From positions 3,116,550 to 3,180,549 of the forward strand of contig NC_088654.1 in NCBI RefSeq assembly GCF_964019385.1: DNA of 64,000 nucleotides, read 5' to 3'. This DNA is from Sycon ciliatum (lineage: Eukaryota > Porifera > Calcarea > Leucosolenida > Sycettidae). The position numbers and the translations under genes were made by a program. Position 1 is the stretch's first letter. Each line of letters begins with the position of its first letter. Below the pieces are notes generated by a model. It was not told where the DNA came from and searched no databases. It saw nothing but the letters and a program-made list of their open reading frames with translations. This document shows, piece by piece, positions 10,130 through 23,404 of the stretch.

Positions 10130-10461
10130 CCTGACACGTTTCCATTGCAGTCTCGTGGGAAGGACTGCACAGGCCAACTTAATCAACGGGTAACACTATA
10201 AATAGTCGAGACAGAACGGACTAAAACAATTTGCAGGGTCAAACAGCGAAAATAATAACTTGGTGCGAAAAGAAGAGAATAAAATGATAACGCCCAAACG
10301 CGCTAAATACAAAATTAAGAAAAAGAGAAATCATATACCACATAGCGCTAAAATTGCACCAAATAATAAATTAACTAAAAAGAAAACCGAGTTAAAAGCA
10401 AGAAATCATAACATAACAAACAAACTAATAAGAAAGGTAAATGAAAATCATGTGCAGGCCT
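10130..10461. other. Intergenic, A-rich, between the two Harbinger genes
   Basis: Low-complexity A-rich DNA. The Lys/Asn-rich frame at 10260-10475 looks compositional rather than coding. Confidence 0.5.
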
Positions 10462-11570
10462 TCACTCCAGAGTAAGGTAGTCTTCTAGAGAAGGCGGGGC
10501 CAGATCGAACGCCGATGAAGTTTGACTTTCATAGAGGCAGGTGTGGCAATTCGTCAAAATCGCACCGACCGAATACAGCATTGCAACAGGTTGCAGTAGA
10601 ACCTTCTGGTTTTTCTTGAAATCCAAGAACGCAAATTGCTGGAGGATTTTTCCAAATCCCCACTCTACGCAAATACGCACGGCACTCATCTCAGCGTTGA
10701 ACCTGTTCTGCTCTTCAGTCAGATTGACCCGCCGATGTGGAGCAAGCAAGTGCGCCCTTACAGGATACGCAGGGTCTCCGTAAAGGCTAAAAACGGGTGC
10801 TGCGTCCGCTCCGAGTGGCTGAGGGCGATCCATGAACTCCTCTAGTTGAGGCAGCAGGCCCGAGTCGCGCAGAAGGTAGGCGTCATGTCTACGGCCTTCT
10901 CACAAGGGCCATGGAGGTTGGCGATAATTCCGTTGGGACACACAACAGACTGAAATTTGAGCGCGTGTACGCGCTTGTGGCCGTTAAAGAAAAGCCGCTG
11001 CCCACTGATCGGTTTGCAGATCGGTCGCACGGTGCCATCTATAAAGCCCCACACATTTTGAAGTGGTGCTTTCCTTCCAACTGCGGCGGCAAATTCTTCA
11101 AGATGAAGAGGGGAAAGCCAAGGAAGGTCCACACGCCTAAGCAGGTCTCCCCAACGATCGTATATAAATCGACAGGTGTCATTGATGATGACGCTCAGCT
11201 CACAGCGAGAGCGCCCAAACACATCTTCCAATTGGCCTAGCCGGCATGGATAGGCCAATCGTGCAAGGACCACACATAGCCCATCGTGGCCAGTCCATTT
11301 AATCTTGTTTGGCCCACAGAACTCCTCAGGCAATCCAAGAGCTGTGGTCAGCCTTTGGTGGTGCTGCTTTTGGAAACGGAAGGTCTCTCTCCACTTCTCG
11401 GAGGTCCACTTCTCGTCCAACCAGTCGAAACGATTGGGGAGCTGTCGAGGACGTTCCACATTGATTTGCTCCTGAAGCAGTTCCACAATTAGCTGCAGCA
11501 GCTCAAAATGAGGATCCTCGCGATCAAACTCTAAGGCGAAGAGCTCGCAGAGGACAGGTACGAGAGCCAT
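10462..11570 (-). pseudogene. PIF/Harbinger DDE transposase (HARBI1-like), one frameshift
   Basis: Most likely start is the ATG at 11570 (MALVPVLCELFALEFDRED). The N-terminal third has DWLDEKWTSEKWRETFRFQ and a helix-turn-helix-like stretch LARLAYPCRLGQLEDVFGRS. The first catalytic Asp is in VWGFIDGTVRPICKP. At about 10893 the frame is lost (GAGAAGGCC where GAGGGCC would keep frame). In the next frame GRRHDAYLLRDSGLL supplies the second Asp and RICVEWGFGKI the catalytic Glu, followed by the stop at 10462. About 368 residues would be typical for the family. All three catalytic residues survive on either side of one lesion, so the copy looks recently inactivated. This enzyme would cut and insert elements at 3-bp targets. 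A sequencing error at the lesion cannot be excluded. Confidence 0.88.
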
Positions 11571-11889
11571 GAGGACATGTACTTGATTGACAAACACGTG
11601 CACAGAGGGACAACGAGAATCCAAAGTAATTAGTTACTACAAGAACATGCAAGAACCATTGACCAAAAAAACTACTTACTTTTGTCGTGGTGTCCACGTG
11701 CCACTTCGAATCTGTTTTCAAACTTTCCCGCTCACATAAATGCCGTTTCCATCGAAACGACTGCAAAGATTTCACAGGTTTTCAGTACGTGTGACTAAAC
11801 AGCACTTTGCAACGTGGATGGCCTTCATCCACTTTACGTGGATCACCCACGTACGCGTTTCCGTTACGTGGGAACTAAACCTCCCTAAT

Positions 11890-12294
11890 ATGTAGTTACG
11901 TGTGTGTGTGTGGGTATAAAATTGGTCATACATACATGTACGTGCATTTCTGTCCACTAACATTGCTTGCGGTTGAACAAATCGTGTAGCTCCTTCAGGT
12001 CAACACCGAGAAATGAGGCCGGACCTTTGGCATTGGAAATAATTCACCCCAAAATGGACATCCATGAAACAGCAAAGCCTAAGTAGTTAAAATTTCAAAA
12101 ACCTCAGCAAGCACAGAGATGTCAACGGTGTGAAATTGAACACTTCCAGACAGTTACACACAACATACAAGGTATGCTTGCAGACCAGTTGCAGATTTGA
12201 GACTATTTTAAATCTGCGTGAACATGCATAACACAATTATGACATTATACACGCATCCAAATATGCATACCGGTACATGTACTTGCACACATAC
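11890..12294. other. No gene recognised
   Basis: AT-rich sequence outside the Harbinger element with a short GTGTGTGTG run near 11901. No supported coding frame. Confidence 0.4.
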
Positions 12295-13471
12295 TTACAC
12301 GTAGCTCAATTGCTGGAGGGGGTGGCGCTTGGCATGTTCTGGCAGTTGTGACACTTGCAACCTGGGCCACACAACCCATTTGCCTTCACCAGCCTCTGCC
12401 CTGACCATCATGTGTACCTGCTCCGCCATTGCCGAAACTTCCTTTTCTGATTCTGTCCTGTTGTTTACTACAGGTATGTCCGTGGCAAGCTTGTCGTGTG
12501 ACATTGAAGCGCATCGCTGGGCGGAAAGAGCATCATGCAAAGGCATGTTGCGTGTTGCACCCTCTCCGTAGCAACAGGATACCACGTTTTTTCACATTCG
12601 GGTATACAACTTCAATGTGCTCTGCCAACACTTCCATTATCTGGCTGAGAAGCCATTTTGCTGGTTTGTGTGAGCCTGTGGCAGCGTGGTGCATAAAGTG
12701 GTCGTGCGGTGTGACCAACAAAACTGCACTCTTTGAGAGCAGTTGCTCTCCGGCAAGCACGAGTGTTGCCGCTAGAGCCGTGTGTATGCCCCGCTGTGCT
12801 ATAACAATGGCATTCAATTGTTAATCTGCGCTTGCGTAGCCGTCTACTGTAACCAAGGCCAGGTGTGCATTGTAGCACTTGGTACAGTAGACGGCGTCCT
12901 CTGAAACAGTGATGCCCTCATCCTTCAGCTTTGCTGCCACAACCTGGTAATTTGCAGCCTTCCGCAATGGCTCTAGCTCCATTGGCGCATGGCAATCGCC
13001 ACAGTGGTGCTTACGGCCGCTGGTCAGCTGGCTATAGTGCTTGGAGCACACCACTGCATCCTTTATGTCCTGCCCATCCTGCAACGGCAGCGAGTCAGTT
13101 TGTGTGGGTGGATAGCGTGTAATTGCATCGGCATCGCAATCTGCCACGGAGCATTGCCGGTGCCGGACGGGTGGTGTGTCCACACTGCTGCTGCTGCTGC
13201 CGCTGTTGGTGCTGCTGTTGGTGGTGGTGGTGCTGCTGCTGCTGCGTGTAAGGGATTTCTTGCAAGGCCAGCAAATACATGCATGGCCCTGCAAGTCCTG
13301 TGCATGCGGGTACCTGTCAGTTGCCCATGGTGCAGTGATTAATTGTTGCCAGTTGCTGATTGACGTGTTGTGGGTGTACTTACCGTCAAGTGCATTCACT
13401 CCACATATGCCACAGGGACCACATGAACGCTCGGGGTGGAGGTCTGCAGCATGGCTGCGCCTACCAGGCAT
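12295..13471 (-). pseudogene. Uncharacterised Cys-rich (zinc-binding-like) ORF, broken
   Basis: The minus-strand frame from the ATG at 13471 runs 216 residues to a TAA at 12821 and continues in the same frame for another 95 codons. A frame change near 12545 then leads to a last stretch ending at 12295. Cys/His pairs include CGPCGIC near residue 17, CICWPC near 68, CSVADC, VCSKHY, HCGDCH and YCTKCY, suggesting several zinc sites. A Ser/Thr/Asn run (residues about 76-97) is encoded by the GCAGCAG-type repeat at 13180-13250. The second part has a helix-rich region (KPAKWLLSQIMEVLAEH, then VKKRGILLLRRGC) reminiscent of large uncharacterised families repeated in cnidarian and sponge genomes. Function unknown. 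Whether the TAA is a true lesion or the end of a shorter gene cannot be settled here. Confidence 0.45.
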
Positions 13472-13479
13472 GGTGTTTC

Positions 13480-14590
13480 AAGTAAAAAAACATGTAGAAA
13501 ATAAAGAAAAAATAGGGTGTATGAAAGTGGCTGTCCTGAAAGTATGGTAGCCCGGACACGAACGAACTCCGGGATGTGAGGAGAGGAAGACTTACTGCGC
13601 CCCAGACTGAGAAGTATGTCACGGTGAAGCCGCGGCTAAGGTCATGGCACTAAATGAAACTTTTGAAAGTAAGAATCTCGTCGAAATGGCAGTCTGGATA
13701 AGAAGGCGAAAAAAGGATCTTCATAAGCACTGGGCAAACTTTGAACGGCAATTTAGGGAAGAAACATACCTAATAAGGATAAATTTCGGCAAAGGCTGAT
13801 GCGATACGAAGGAATAGCTCAGTAAAACAGAAAGTTCACGGTCTGTCAATGGACGTCAAGGTATGCCTCTCACACGATCTTCTCTCTCAACACTCAAATT
13901 TCGCGCCGCGCGGAAAATAAAAGTCATGGAAAAGAAGGTTTTTTTGAATCTGGCGATCGGACTGTTTGGGTGTACCACGATTTTTTTGGCTCATATGATA
14001 GAGGGCCATGTGTCGATCACCCTACCACTTGTTGTCATTCTCAGAATTTTCTGAAAGGTGGTGAAAATTGCGATTGAAATTGCCCATAATTACCATGGCA
14101 ACCGAATACAAAATTAGCATTTGCGTAACTTTGTGTTACTTTTACGCCACTTTGCTAATGGCATCTCCATGTATTTATTCCAATCATTCTAAAGTAAGTG
14201 TTTTGAAGCGTGAATAAGAACTCTTTTCTTCTTGGTTACCATGGCAACCACGAACGATCTACAAAATGACAATAAAAAAGAATCAATCAACTTCAGAAAT
14301 GCTACCAAATCAGAATAAACAACTGTCTATTGGGATAATCCTGAAACTAAGAGCGTCAACCTGCTATTTCAGGCCTAAATCGTAATGGTTGATGCCTGGA
14401 AAAGACAGTGATACGTACATCACGTTCTGCACGGACACGTACATCGTAGGGTCAAATAAAATTCCAAGCAGCAAGTACATGTAGTCTGTACTTGTGTCTA
14501 AATCTACAAGAATGGGGAATGAACTGTAATGCACCAACAAGAAGGGATTTGTCTATACTGATATCATAATTATGAGAAGACAGCGCACGT
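13480..14590. other. No gene recognised
   Basis: Non-coding in appearance. The word TTACCATGGCAAC(C) occurs at about 14090 and 14236 in a region with CCATGG palindromes. Confidence 0.4.
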
Positions 14591-14591
14591 C

Positions 14592-14720
14592 ATAATAATA
14601 GCGATCTTTATTAGGATGAACCAAAGCCAGGCCTATCAAAGGGTTCACCGCATTGGAGATGTACATGGTAATGTTCAAACTAGAAAATTTTGTAGTACAG
14701 CATATACAGAACGGCAGTGG
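14592..14720 (-). repeat. 3' end of a CR1-like element (TTTATTAGGATGA type)
   Basis: AATAATA followed by CTTTATTAGGATGAACCAAA and ACCGCATTGGA matches 60897-60975. The orientation is that of a minus-strand element whose (TTATTA) tail abuts 14592. No RT sequence is left. Confidence 0.5.
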
Positions 14721-16189
14721 GCCTTTTACCTGTTACACTGCCCCTTGCATTTGGTGGGCAGAACGCAGTGCACACGAGGTACAAAGGCCCGGAAAATCAA
14801 AGGCTAATTGGTACCGCGGGATTTAACGCTCCTACATGCATCTCTTCTGCTTGGTTATATTCCGGTGCTGCCTAAAAGTTCTGCTTTCCTCCAGACCAAG
14901 ACAGGTGCCAACATATTAAACTCAGCACGGGCAACATCATGACATGTTTGCTCCACGACGTGCTTACTATCTTCCAAAATTACAATCCATATCCTGTGGA
15001 CTAAAGGGACAAGCCCAACTTTTTTTGCAGTTTTCTGTCATAAAAAAATAAACGTCACAGGCTGCTCTTCGCAGGTGTCCGCGTCGGAGCGGTCCGGGCG
15101 AGCGACCGCATCTCAGTGGGACACTTGTCCGTGGCCGTTGTACTGGAAATCTGTGGCAGAACCTTGCCATGCCAGAGGCTACACACACCCGGGTACTATA
15201 CCGGGATAGACAAATCCTTGGTGTTGCTCCTTTCATTTTTATTTGTTCTTGCTGAGAAAGAAACGTTGCTGCTTGGAAAGCTTTCTGTTCACTCCAGCGA
15301 CTTTCCTCTAGTAACGTTGCTCACTGATAATGATCATAGCTCGTGATACCAATGGTGAAGAGAAGCTGGGTTTCTTGCCATTTGCAACTTCCTGGCTCTG
15401 AAAATATAGCTTGAACAAATAAGAGCTCCAAGTATTTTAGTTTTAGATTTCGATGTGCCAGACCTATCGTTACGAGATGCAGAGATGAGGAGCAAGGGAG
15501 GCGTTGGACTAATGCCAATAATGGTTTTTATGGCCCAGACAACGCCAGCGATTTTCACTTGTCAAGAGGACAGTCAAGTTGGAGCAGGCAGATGACAGAT
15601 TATTTTGAGCATTTATAGCGGAGTGGGTGGTTTGCTAAAGAGAATCGTCTCAGTACCTCATGGTTACTAGTATCTGACAAATGCCTCTTATTGCTAGTCT
15701 GCATTAGAGCATAGCAGAATTGATCATGTCACAAGTAGTGTCAAGACTTGATGTCCTACGATTATACTCAGATCATGTTGTAACTTCACGGGAATATCCG
15801 TCCTGCCACTTTACGCTCTCCCAAAATTGCCTGCAGGAGTCACGTGCCTGTGCAAGGGACAATGCGTTTGCATTGCTTACGGATGCAAGCGGATGGAGTG
15901 TAGACCAGATGAGAAAAAGTGATCCGGATATTCAACTAGCTTGGACCGCCATTATAAATTTGCCTGATGCCTGGACTATCTGAACATTGCTCCAAACCAA
16001 TCCACAGAAGCAATACCCACACAGGAAGCCAAATGATAAACCCATTCATCAGCTATCGAACCTTTCATCAAAACATAATGCAGTGCATGCCTACTACTAC
16101 TCAAACGAGATCAACGGATGCCACATGCCACACAGATACAACGTGGAGGCTCAGTATTTTCAAGACCCCGTGCAGTCTAAACAACTAGA

Positions 16190-16853
16190 ACAACGAGGTT
16201 TGCACCTAATGTCCCTCGATTTGCTTGCCGTATTTAGTTCCTTGCAATTGAAGCAAGCCGTATCCGAGAACCGGTCACTGAGTTTGCAGTGTCGTCGTCG
16301 CGTGTATGTTGCCGTGGTGCTCTCTACCCTCCTGTACGGCGCGGAGACCTGGACAACGAAGGCTCCGGACCTACGACACCTCAACTTTTTCCACCATCAA
16401 TGTGTCAGATCTATCGTTGGAGTGTCGCGACGGCAGCAATGGGAGACCCACGCAACGTCCTCAGCCCTTGCAAAGACCCTTGGAGTGCCTGAGGACATTG
16501 GTCACATCATACGGGAATGACGTTTGCGCTGGCTTGGACACGTGGCACGGAGGGAAGATCACCGGTTGCCGAAGTGTGTTCTCTTCGTTGAACTGCCTGC
16601 CCCGCGCCCCGCGCGTGATCCACGCAAGAGGTGGAGGGACGTTGTTATGCATGACTTTGCGTTGGTTGAGCCACCGGTACCAACATGTGGATGGTACGAT
16701 GCAGCCCAGAACCATCCGGAGTGGCGTGCCATTGCCCGTCGACCACACAAGGCACCCTCTGCTGCTGGCTACGGTTGCGCCTGCGGCCGCATGTTCCGTC
16801 GAAGCGGCGACCTGAAACGCCGTCAGTCATTCTGTCGTGGACTGGAGAAATAA
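16190..16853 (+). pseudogene. RTE-like reverse transcriptase C-terminal fragment
   Basis: Plus-strand frame begins near DLLAVFSSLQLKQAVSENRS, then LYGAETWTTKAPDLRHLNFF, HQCVRSIVGV, a TGA at 16518-16520 and, still in frame, RLRWLGHVARREDHRLPK and RKRWRDVV. It ends with a Cys-rich tail GCACGRMFRRSGDLKRR and TAA at 16851. The LYGAETW ... RLRWLGHV ... RKRW order is a hallmark of the region after the RT domain in RTE/BovB-type ORFs. The RT catalytic core is missing. One internal stop plus truncation make it a relic. It starts where the inverted-repeat arm ends, so insertion and arm boundary coincide. Confidence 0.8.
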
Positions 16854-17339
16854 CAATGCAGTATCATTGCTACGCAATGGGCAAGGTCAAGGTGTGTTTA
16901 TGGTGGTACAGGTAATGCTATGTACGCCTCTTTGGTCGCTCACACATTATCCATTGCCGGCATTGGTTACACGTTATTATCAATTTGTTATGACATTCGC
17001 TGGTCTGCACACCCACCCACTCTACTCTCTGAAGTTGAGACTTTCGTTTGCCATTTCATCCGGTAGTTTGACTCTCTGAGAATATCCCTGCTACATGTAC
17101 ATGTATAATATAATTTATACTTTACAATTATCCTTGTATGTGTCTATCTTCTTGACACCATGACTTTCTTTGAAGGTCTTGTAGCTATGAAATGTTATTT
17201 GCTGCAGGCCATGTGTGTGGTGTGGTGTGTGCATCCGTGAATGTCCCACGCTTGGCCCGTGGGTAAATATACAGTCATGTATATGTTATGTGCCACACCA
17301 ATTTCGCTATCTGTATAATATTATGCAGCACAGTGGCAG

Positions 17340-18690
<1,351 letters not shown>

Positions 18691-18996
18691 GATTTCGTTC
18701 GTTGGATTTCTAATACTGAAGTAGTATAATACAAGTAGGTAGCAGCATAATGCACACAGATCTAGAGTGCTGAGAGCTGTCGAATGCGGCGAAAGCAGAG
18801 TGTAGTAGACACTACTGTACAGGAGTGAAGCAAAGCTGATTTGTTGTAATGCTGCCTGACTGCTTGCCTGTGTGCAATAATGAGGTGAACTCATAAAACA
18901 GTGAGCCGAAAAAAATACGATTAAAAAGCCGATTCACAAACCAGGTAAAGACAGGAAGAGAAGGAAAGATATGTGCGCATATACCCTGCACCCGTG

Positions 18997-18997
<1 letters not shown>

Positions 18998-19040
<43 letters not shown>
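18998..19040. repeat. (CA)n microsatellite
   Basis: Alternating CA for about 40 bases. Confidence 0.9.
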
Positions 19041-19043
<3 letters not shown>

Positions 19044-19257
19044 GGGAGTTGATAGGTGGAAAATTGCGAAAACAGGGGACCCAGTGTGCCCTCAAGGAGA
19101 TAAAGAGATAGATAGAGAGATATTTTTGGCACAGTATATTCGGCCCTGGTTTAAATATGGCTTTGGAATTTATTTTTCATTGCAATCAGGTTCGGCCTCA
19201 TTTCTCTGTGCTGTGCTAATGAGTCCACAAAGGACGAAACAGTTCTGTCCCCAGATT

Positions 19258-19281
19258 GGATAGATAGATAGATATAGATGA

Positions 19282-19345
<64 letters not shown>

Positions 19346-19350
19346 AAAGA
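19258..19350. repeat. (GATA)n/(GA)n microsatellite
   Basis: GATA repeats grade into a GA run at about 19300-19338. Confidence 0.9.
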
Positions 19351-19474
19351 GAGAGAGACATAGGCAGCTGTCTTGGTCATTATCATCCGATGTATTCCGT
19401 GTGGCGTAGACCAGGTGTGCATTGAGAATCCTTTCACAAGGCATCGCAATAATTATAATTACGGAATTGGGCAG

Positions 19475-19615
19475 TAATGCGGTGCTAGTCTTGATATGTT
19501 TCACTCAAGTCATGTCTGATATCGTTGGCATAAGAGAAAATCAGTGGGTGTACATCCACTGCACTTGCAAACTTGCGTGTCTCTCTTGCGACGAATGCAC
19601 ATGGTACTTGGTGTC
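19475..19615 (+). repeat. Block shared with the Harbinger 3' tandem repeats
   Basis: Matches 9258-9400 with about 80-85% identity by eye (CTTGATxTGTTTCAxTCA, GGGTGxACATCCAxTGCA, CTCTTGCGACG). It is a dispersed repeat next to GT/GA tracts. Confidence 0.7.
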
Positions 19616-20993
19616 TGTGTCAATTGGTTCATTCTGTGGGCGAGTGGTCACTGCCTGAGTTCAATGTCGGAAAAGGTAAGTAGCTCTAGAGTGCAGTATA
19701 GAGAACATTATGCCAAATACGCGGTCATTAGGAGAGACTATACCAGCAACTTCGACTCATATACTTCAATATCTAATTGGATCTGTATAGAAGACGCTGC
19801 TCAGTGGTATTGGAGTTGTGGTTGATCAACAGCGTATCTTTTAGGTACATGTGGCATCCATTGGTCTTGTGTGAGTGACACTAGGCATGAAACCGGACAA
19901 CGTTGGTGAAAGGTTTCATTACCAAAGAACTTGATTGGTTTGCCATTTAGTTCCTGTGTGCCGTCACATCGTTTCCGTGGACTGGTTTAGATTCTTGCCC
20001 ACGTTTCCGGGAGTCCAGCCAATTAATAGCAGCCGAAGCTATTTGAATAGCCAGATTATGTCTTCTTATCTGCTCTGCACTCCATCCGCTTGCATCAGTA
20101 AGCAATGCAAACACGTTGTCCCCTGCACAGGCACGTGACTTCTGCAGGGAATTCCGGGAGAGCGTAAAGTGGCAGGACGAATTACCGTGAAGTTGCCACA
20201 TGATCTGAATACAATCGTAGCACATCAAGTCTTGACACTACTAGTACTTGTGACATGACCAATTCTGCTATGCTCTAATGCAGACTAGCAATAAGAGGCA
20301 TTTGTCAGATACTAGTAACCATGAGGTACTGAGATGATTCTCTTCGGCAAGCCACCCACTCTGCAAAAAAATGCGCCAAAATTAATAATCTGTCATCTGC
20401 CTGCTCCAACTTGACTGTCCTCCTGACAAGTGAAAACCGCTGGCGTTGTCCGGCCATAAACACCATTATTGGCATCAATCCAACGCATTAATCCAACGCC
20501 TTCGTTGCTCCTCATCTCTGCAGCTCATACCAATAGGTCTGGCACGTCGAAAAACTAAAATACTCGGAGCTACAAGCTACATTTTCAGAGACAGGGAGTT
20601 GCAAATGGCAAGAAACCCAGCTTCCCTTCACCTTTGGCATCACGAGCAATGACCATTTATCAGCCAGCAATGTTTTACTAGAGCAAAGGCGCTGGCGGGA
20701 ACAGAAACAGCAACGTTTCTTTCTCAGCAAAAACAAATAAAAAGGAAAGGAACAAAAAAGGATCAACACCAGGGATTCGTCCATACCCGGTACCCAGGCC
20801 AGGTGTGTACTACCCCTGGAAAGGCTCTCCCACAGATTGCAGTACAAAAGCCACGGCCAAGTGTCCCACCGAGGTGCGGTCGCTTGCCCGCAATGCCCGG
20901 ACCGCTGACACGCGGACACCTACGAAGAGCAGCCTGTGACGTTTATTTTTTATGACAGAAAATCCGCAAAAAAAGTTGGGCTTGTCCCTTTAG

Positions 20994-22637
20994 CCTTTCG
21001 CCTCTAAATATGGCTAAGCTCAGCTGTCCTCTGATCCTGGGCGGCATTGGTTCGGCCGTGTTCAACGACCAGTGATACTGCCTGTACCTGGATCACGCAA
21101 TTTCTGCTGTCTTAGCGGGTTCCAATCATGTCATCTTGGAATTGCCGACAGCATCTTGACTCGGATGTAGCAGATTAGCCAGGAGCTTGTATTCTTGCCA
21201 GGAAGCCCTCGTTGAACTCACCCACACGAGTCAATCAATATTTCCAGGATTTACTCGCTGCAAATTCAAGTCTGTCTTATTGCCCAACATGCCTTGAGGC
21301 GGTGCGTGTGCTACTTCCGAACTTGACTAGCTAAAGTCGGTGGCAGGCCCCGGCTGCATGCAGAGGATAATTAGAGCAAACAATGATAGCTGCAACACAC
21401 CCACATACACCCGCAGGCCGACAACCTTCATTGCACAGTTATGGGTCCACACACGTCACTTTAGTCCAGAAGAGTTTCGGCCTTTGAAAGAAACTACTCC
21501 GGGGGATGTAGTACAGGACTATCTTCGGGCAAGAAATTAATAGTTCCAGAGATTGCCCCCACCTTGGCGGCCAAATGGTAACATTTTCAATAGGCACAGT
21601 TCGCACATGCAGAAACAGTTCAATGCCACATGTGCATGTGATGCCCACCTGCATCACTGAGGGCTGCACCATTTTGCAGTTGATTACCAGTCACTGTCCT
21701 GTAATGTTCTAAGTCGAATAGAACTCTGCAACAGGCGATAGTATCAGCTGCTTTTATGATAAATTGATGAGACCGTCGATGAAAGTGGCTCTCTTCATCA
21801 TAAATGCCGATGACACCACCTACTACTGGTCTATGGGTAAAAAGGATGCAAGTAATCCTAATCTGCATCGCTACGACCAGGGAATACAGAAAATCTCAAA
21901 ATCATCACTTGAATAAACTTGCCAAAGGGCCCAGCTGCTTCACCACTGCTGGATGTTGCCGGATTTCTTTCCATGTGGAAACTTATTCATTCATTTGCTA
22001 CAGACCAGAACATTTGCTACATGTAGATGGAATCGGACGAGCAGTACCCTGTTATGTGGCTCTTTAATCCGGGCGTGCAACGCCGGAGTCGAAAACAGAT
22101 CAAGGACTGCTAGTTCCTTTCTGGTCACAGCGAAACTCCGAAAGGGAAAAAGACTTTACTAGCGTACTGACGTCATGAGGTTGTCGCACCCAAGATTCAA
22201 AACGCGTGCACTCTACGCAAAAAGTTCTCGAAAATGCTTGAAATTACTTCAGATTTGCGAGGCCTCGTACGTGGATCGTCATCATGGTCATAGCCCATCG
22301 ACGAGTATTTTTGGAAGAAGAAGCCCCTGGAAGTCGACCTTCCAGAAAGTTTCAGAAATGACAACAAGTGGATTACCCCTCTACAAGACACTGTCTCGCG
22401 ATTTGTATCAAAATATCGTGGTACGCTCAAAGTCGGAACGAACTTTTTTCCTTGAGGTTTTCACCCACTTGGCTCCTGTACTACAAGGGTTTGTGCGATC
22501 CCTGGTCAAGAGGGTGGGCACTGTTGCGTACATTTCCAAAGGGGTTGAGCATGCGTCTGCAGTCCAGTACGGCATCGCAGACTGTGACAGAGTCATACGA
22601 TGATACAATCAATCACGTCCCCGACAAGAAGTCAGGG
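20994..22637. other. No gene recognised
   Basis: Several short frames, the longest 142 codons at 22175-22603, with no recognisable motif. I see no repeat structure beyond weak similarity near 22480 to 5575. Confidence 0.4.
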
Positions 22638-23404
22638 AGGTAGTCCACAAGCCAAGGTGCCAAAAAGTGACTTTTCGCTCCCGTTCAAGGGGGACAAAGG
22701 TTTGCCATGTGCACATGATAGAGAATGCGTAGAGCTTTCAGGATCTGTGTCACTTGACCCAGAAACATGGGGCTTTGTTGACCAAATCGTCGAAATACTT
22801 CTTGAAGAGTGTTACCATAGCAACCAAAGTGATAATTCCCAATTTAGGTATCTTGCAGATTAAATACTAACAATGTTGCTTTGGAACGAAGTAGCCAAGG
22901 CCCAGACCTAGCTGTGTACCAATTTCCATGATGATCGGAGGTGTCTTACTACCTCAATAGCATTGCTTGGAATAGAACACAATAGCGTCAATACACGGAA
23001 TGCAATATAAGTCACATTTGAGAAAATATTTTCAAACAAGGAGCCTGCACAAAATAGGAAATGTTGACAAGTAGTCAAGTACTCTAGATTGATAATTTAT
23101 GATTTCCTAGCATGAAGGCTCTGATTATAATAGTACTGGCATAATGGATCGGATGGAGAGCCAAGTATAAATTTATAGTGAAGAAAAAAAGGACCACTAA
23201 ACTACAAGTTACGCTATAATGGCCATTAACACCACCAGTTACTAAACAATCAGCTCATGCGATAACATTGCACGACGGGCCTTCCCTATCAAAATAATAA
23301 ATTCTACTACTACTACTACACTGACCAACGGTACTGAATTTCTACAACTAGCTGGCTAACAACGCTAGCACATCTTGGATGCGCACACCAACAGCCTTCC
23401 AACT

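Larger units (their letters stand above)
6262..11886. mobile_element. PIF/Harbinger DNA transposon with Myb-like gene and DDE transposase
   Basis: The TIR AGGGAGGTTTAGT(T)CCCACGTAA begins at 6262 and, inverted, ends at 11886. Sub-terminal ACGTGGGT motifs occur on both sides. The flanking trinucleotide AAT (6259-6261 and 11887-11889) is a 3-bp target duplication, as expected for PIF/Harbinger. Inside are the two genes that define autonomous members: a Myb/SANT-like protein on the plus strand and a Harbinger-type transposase on the minus strand, convergent. The transposase is frameshifted, so this copy is probably not autonomous now. SINE-like repeats, a ribozyme-family fragment and a local triplication have enlarged it. 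Confidence 0.9.

Noticed and set aside
10260..10475. Lys/Asn-rich 71-codon frame
   Set aside because: A-rich composition between convergent Harbinger genes; no homology or motif.
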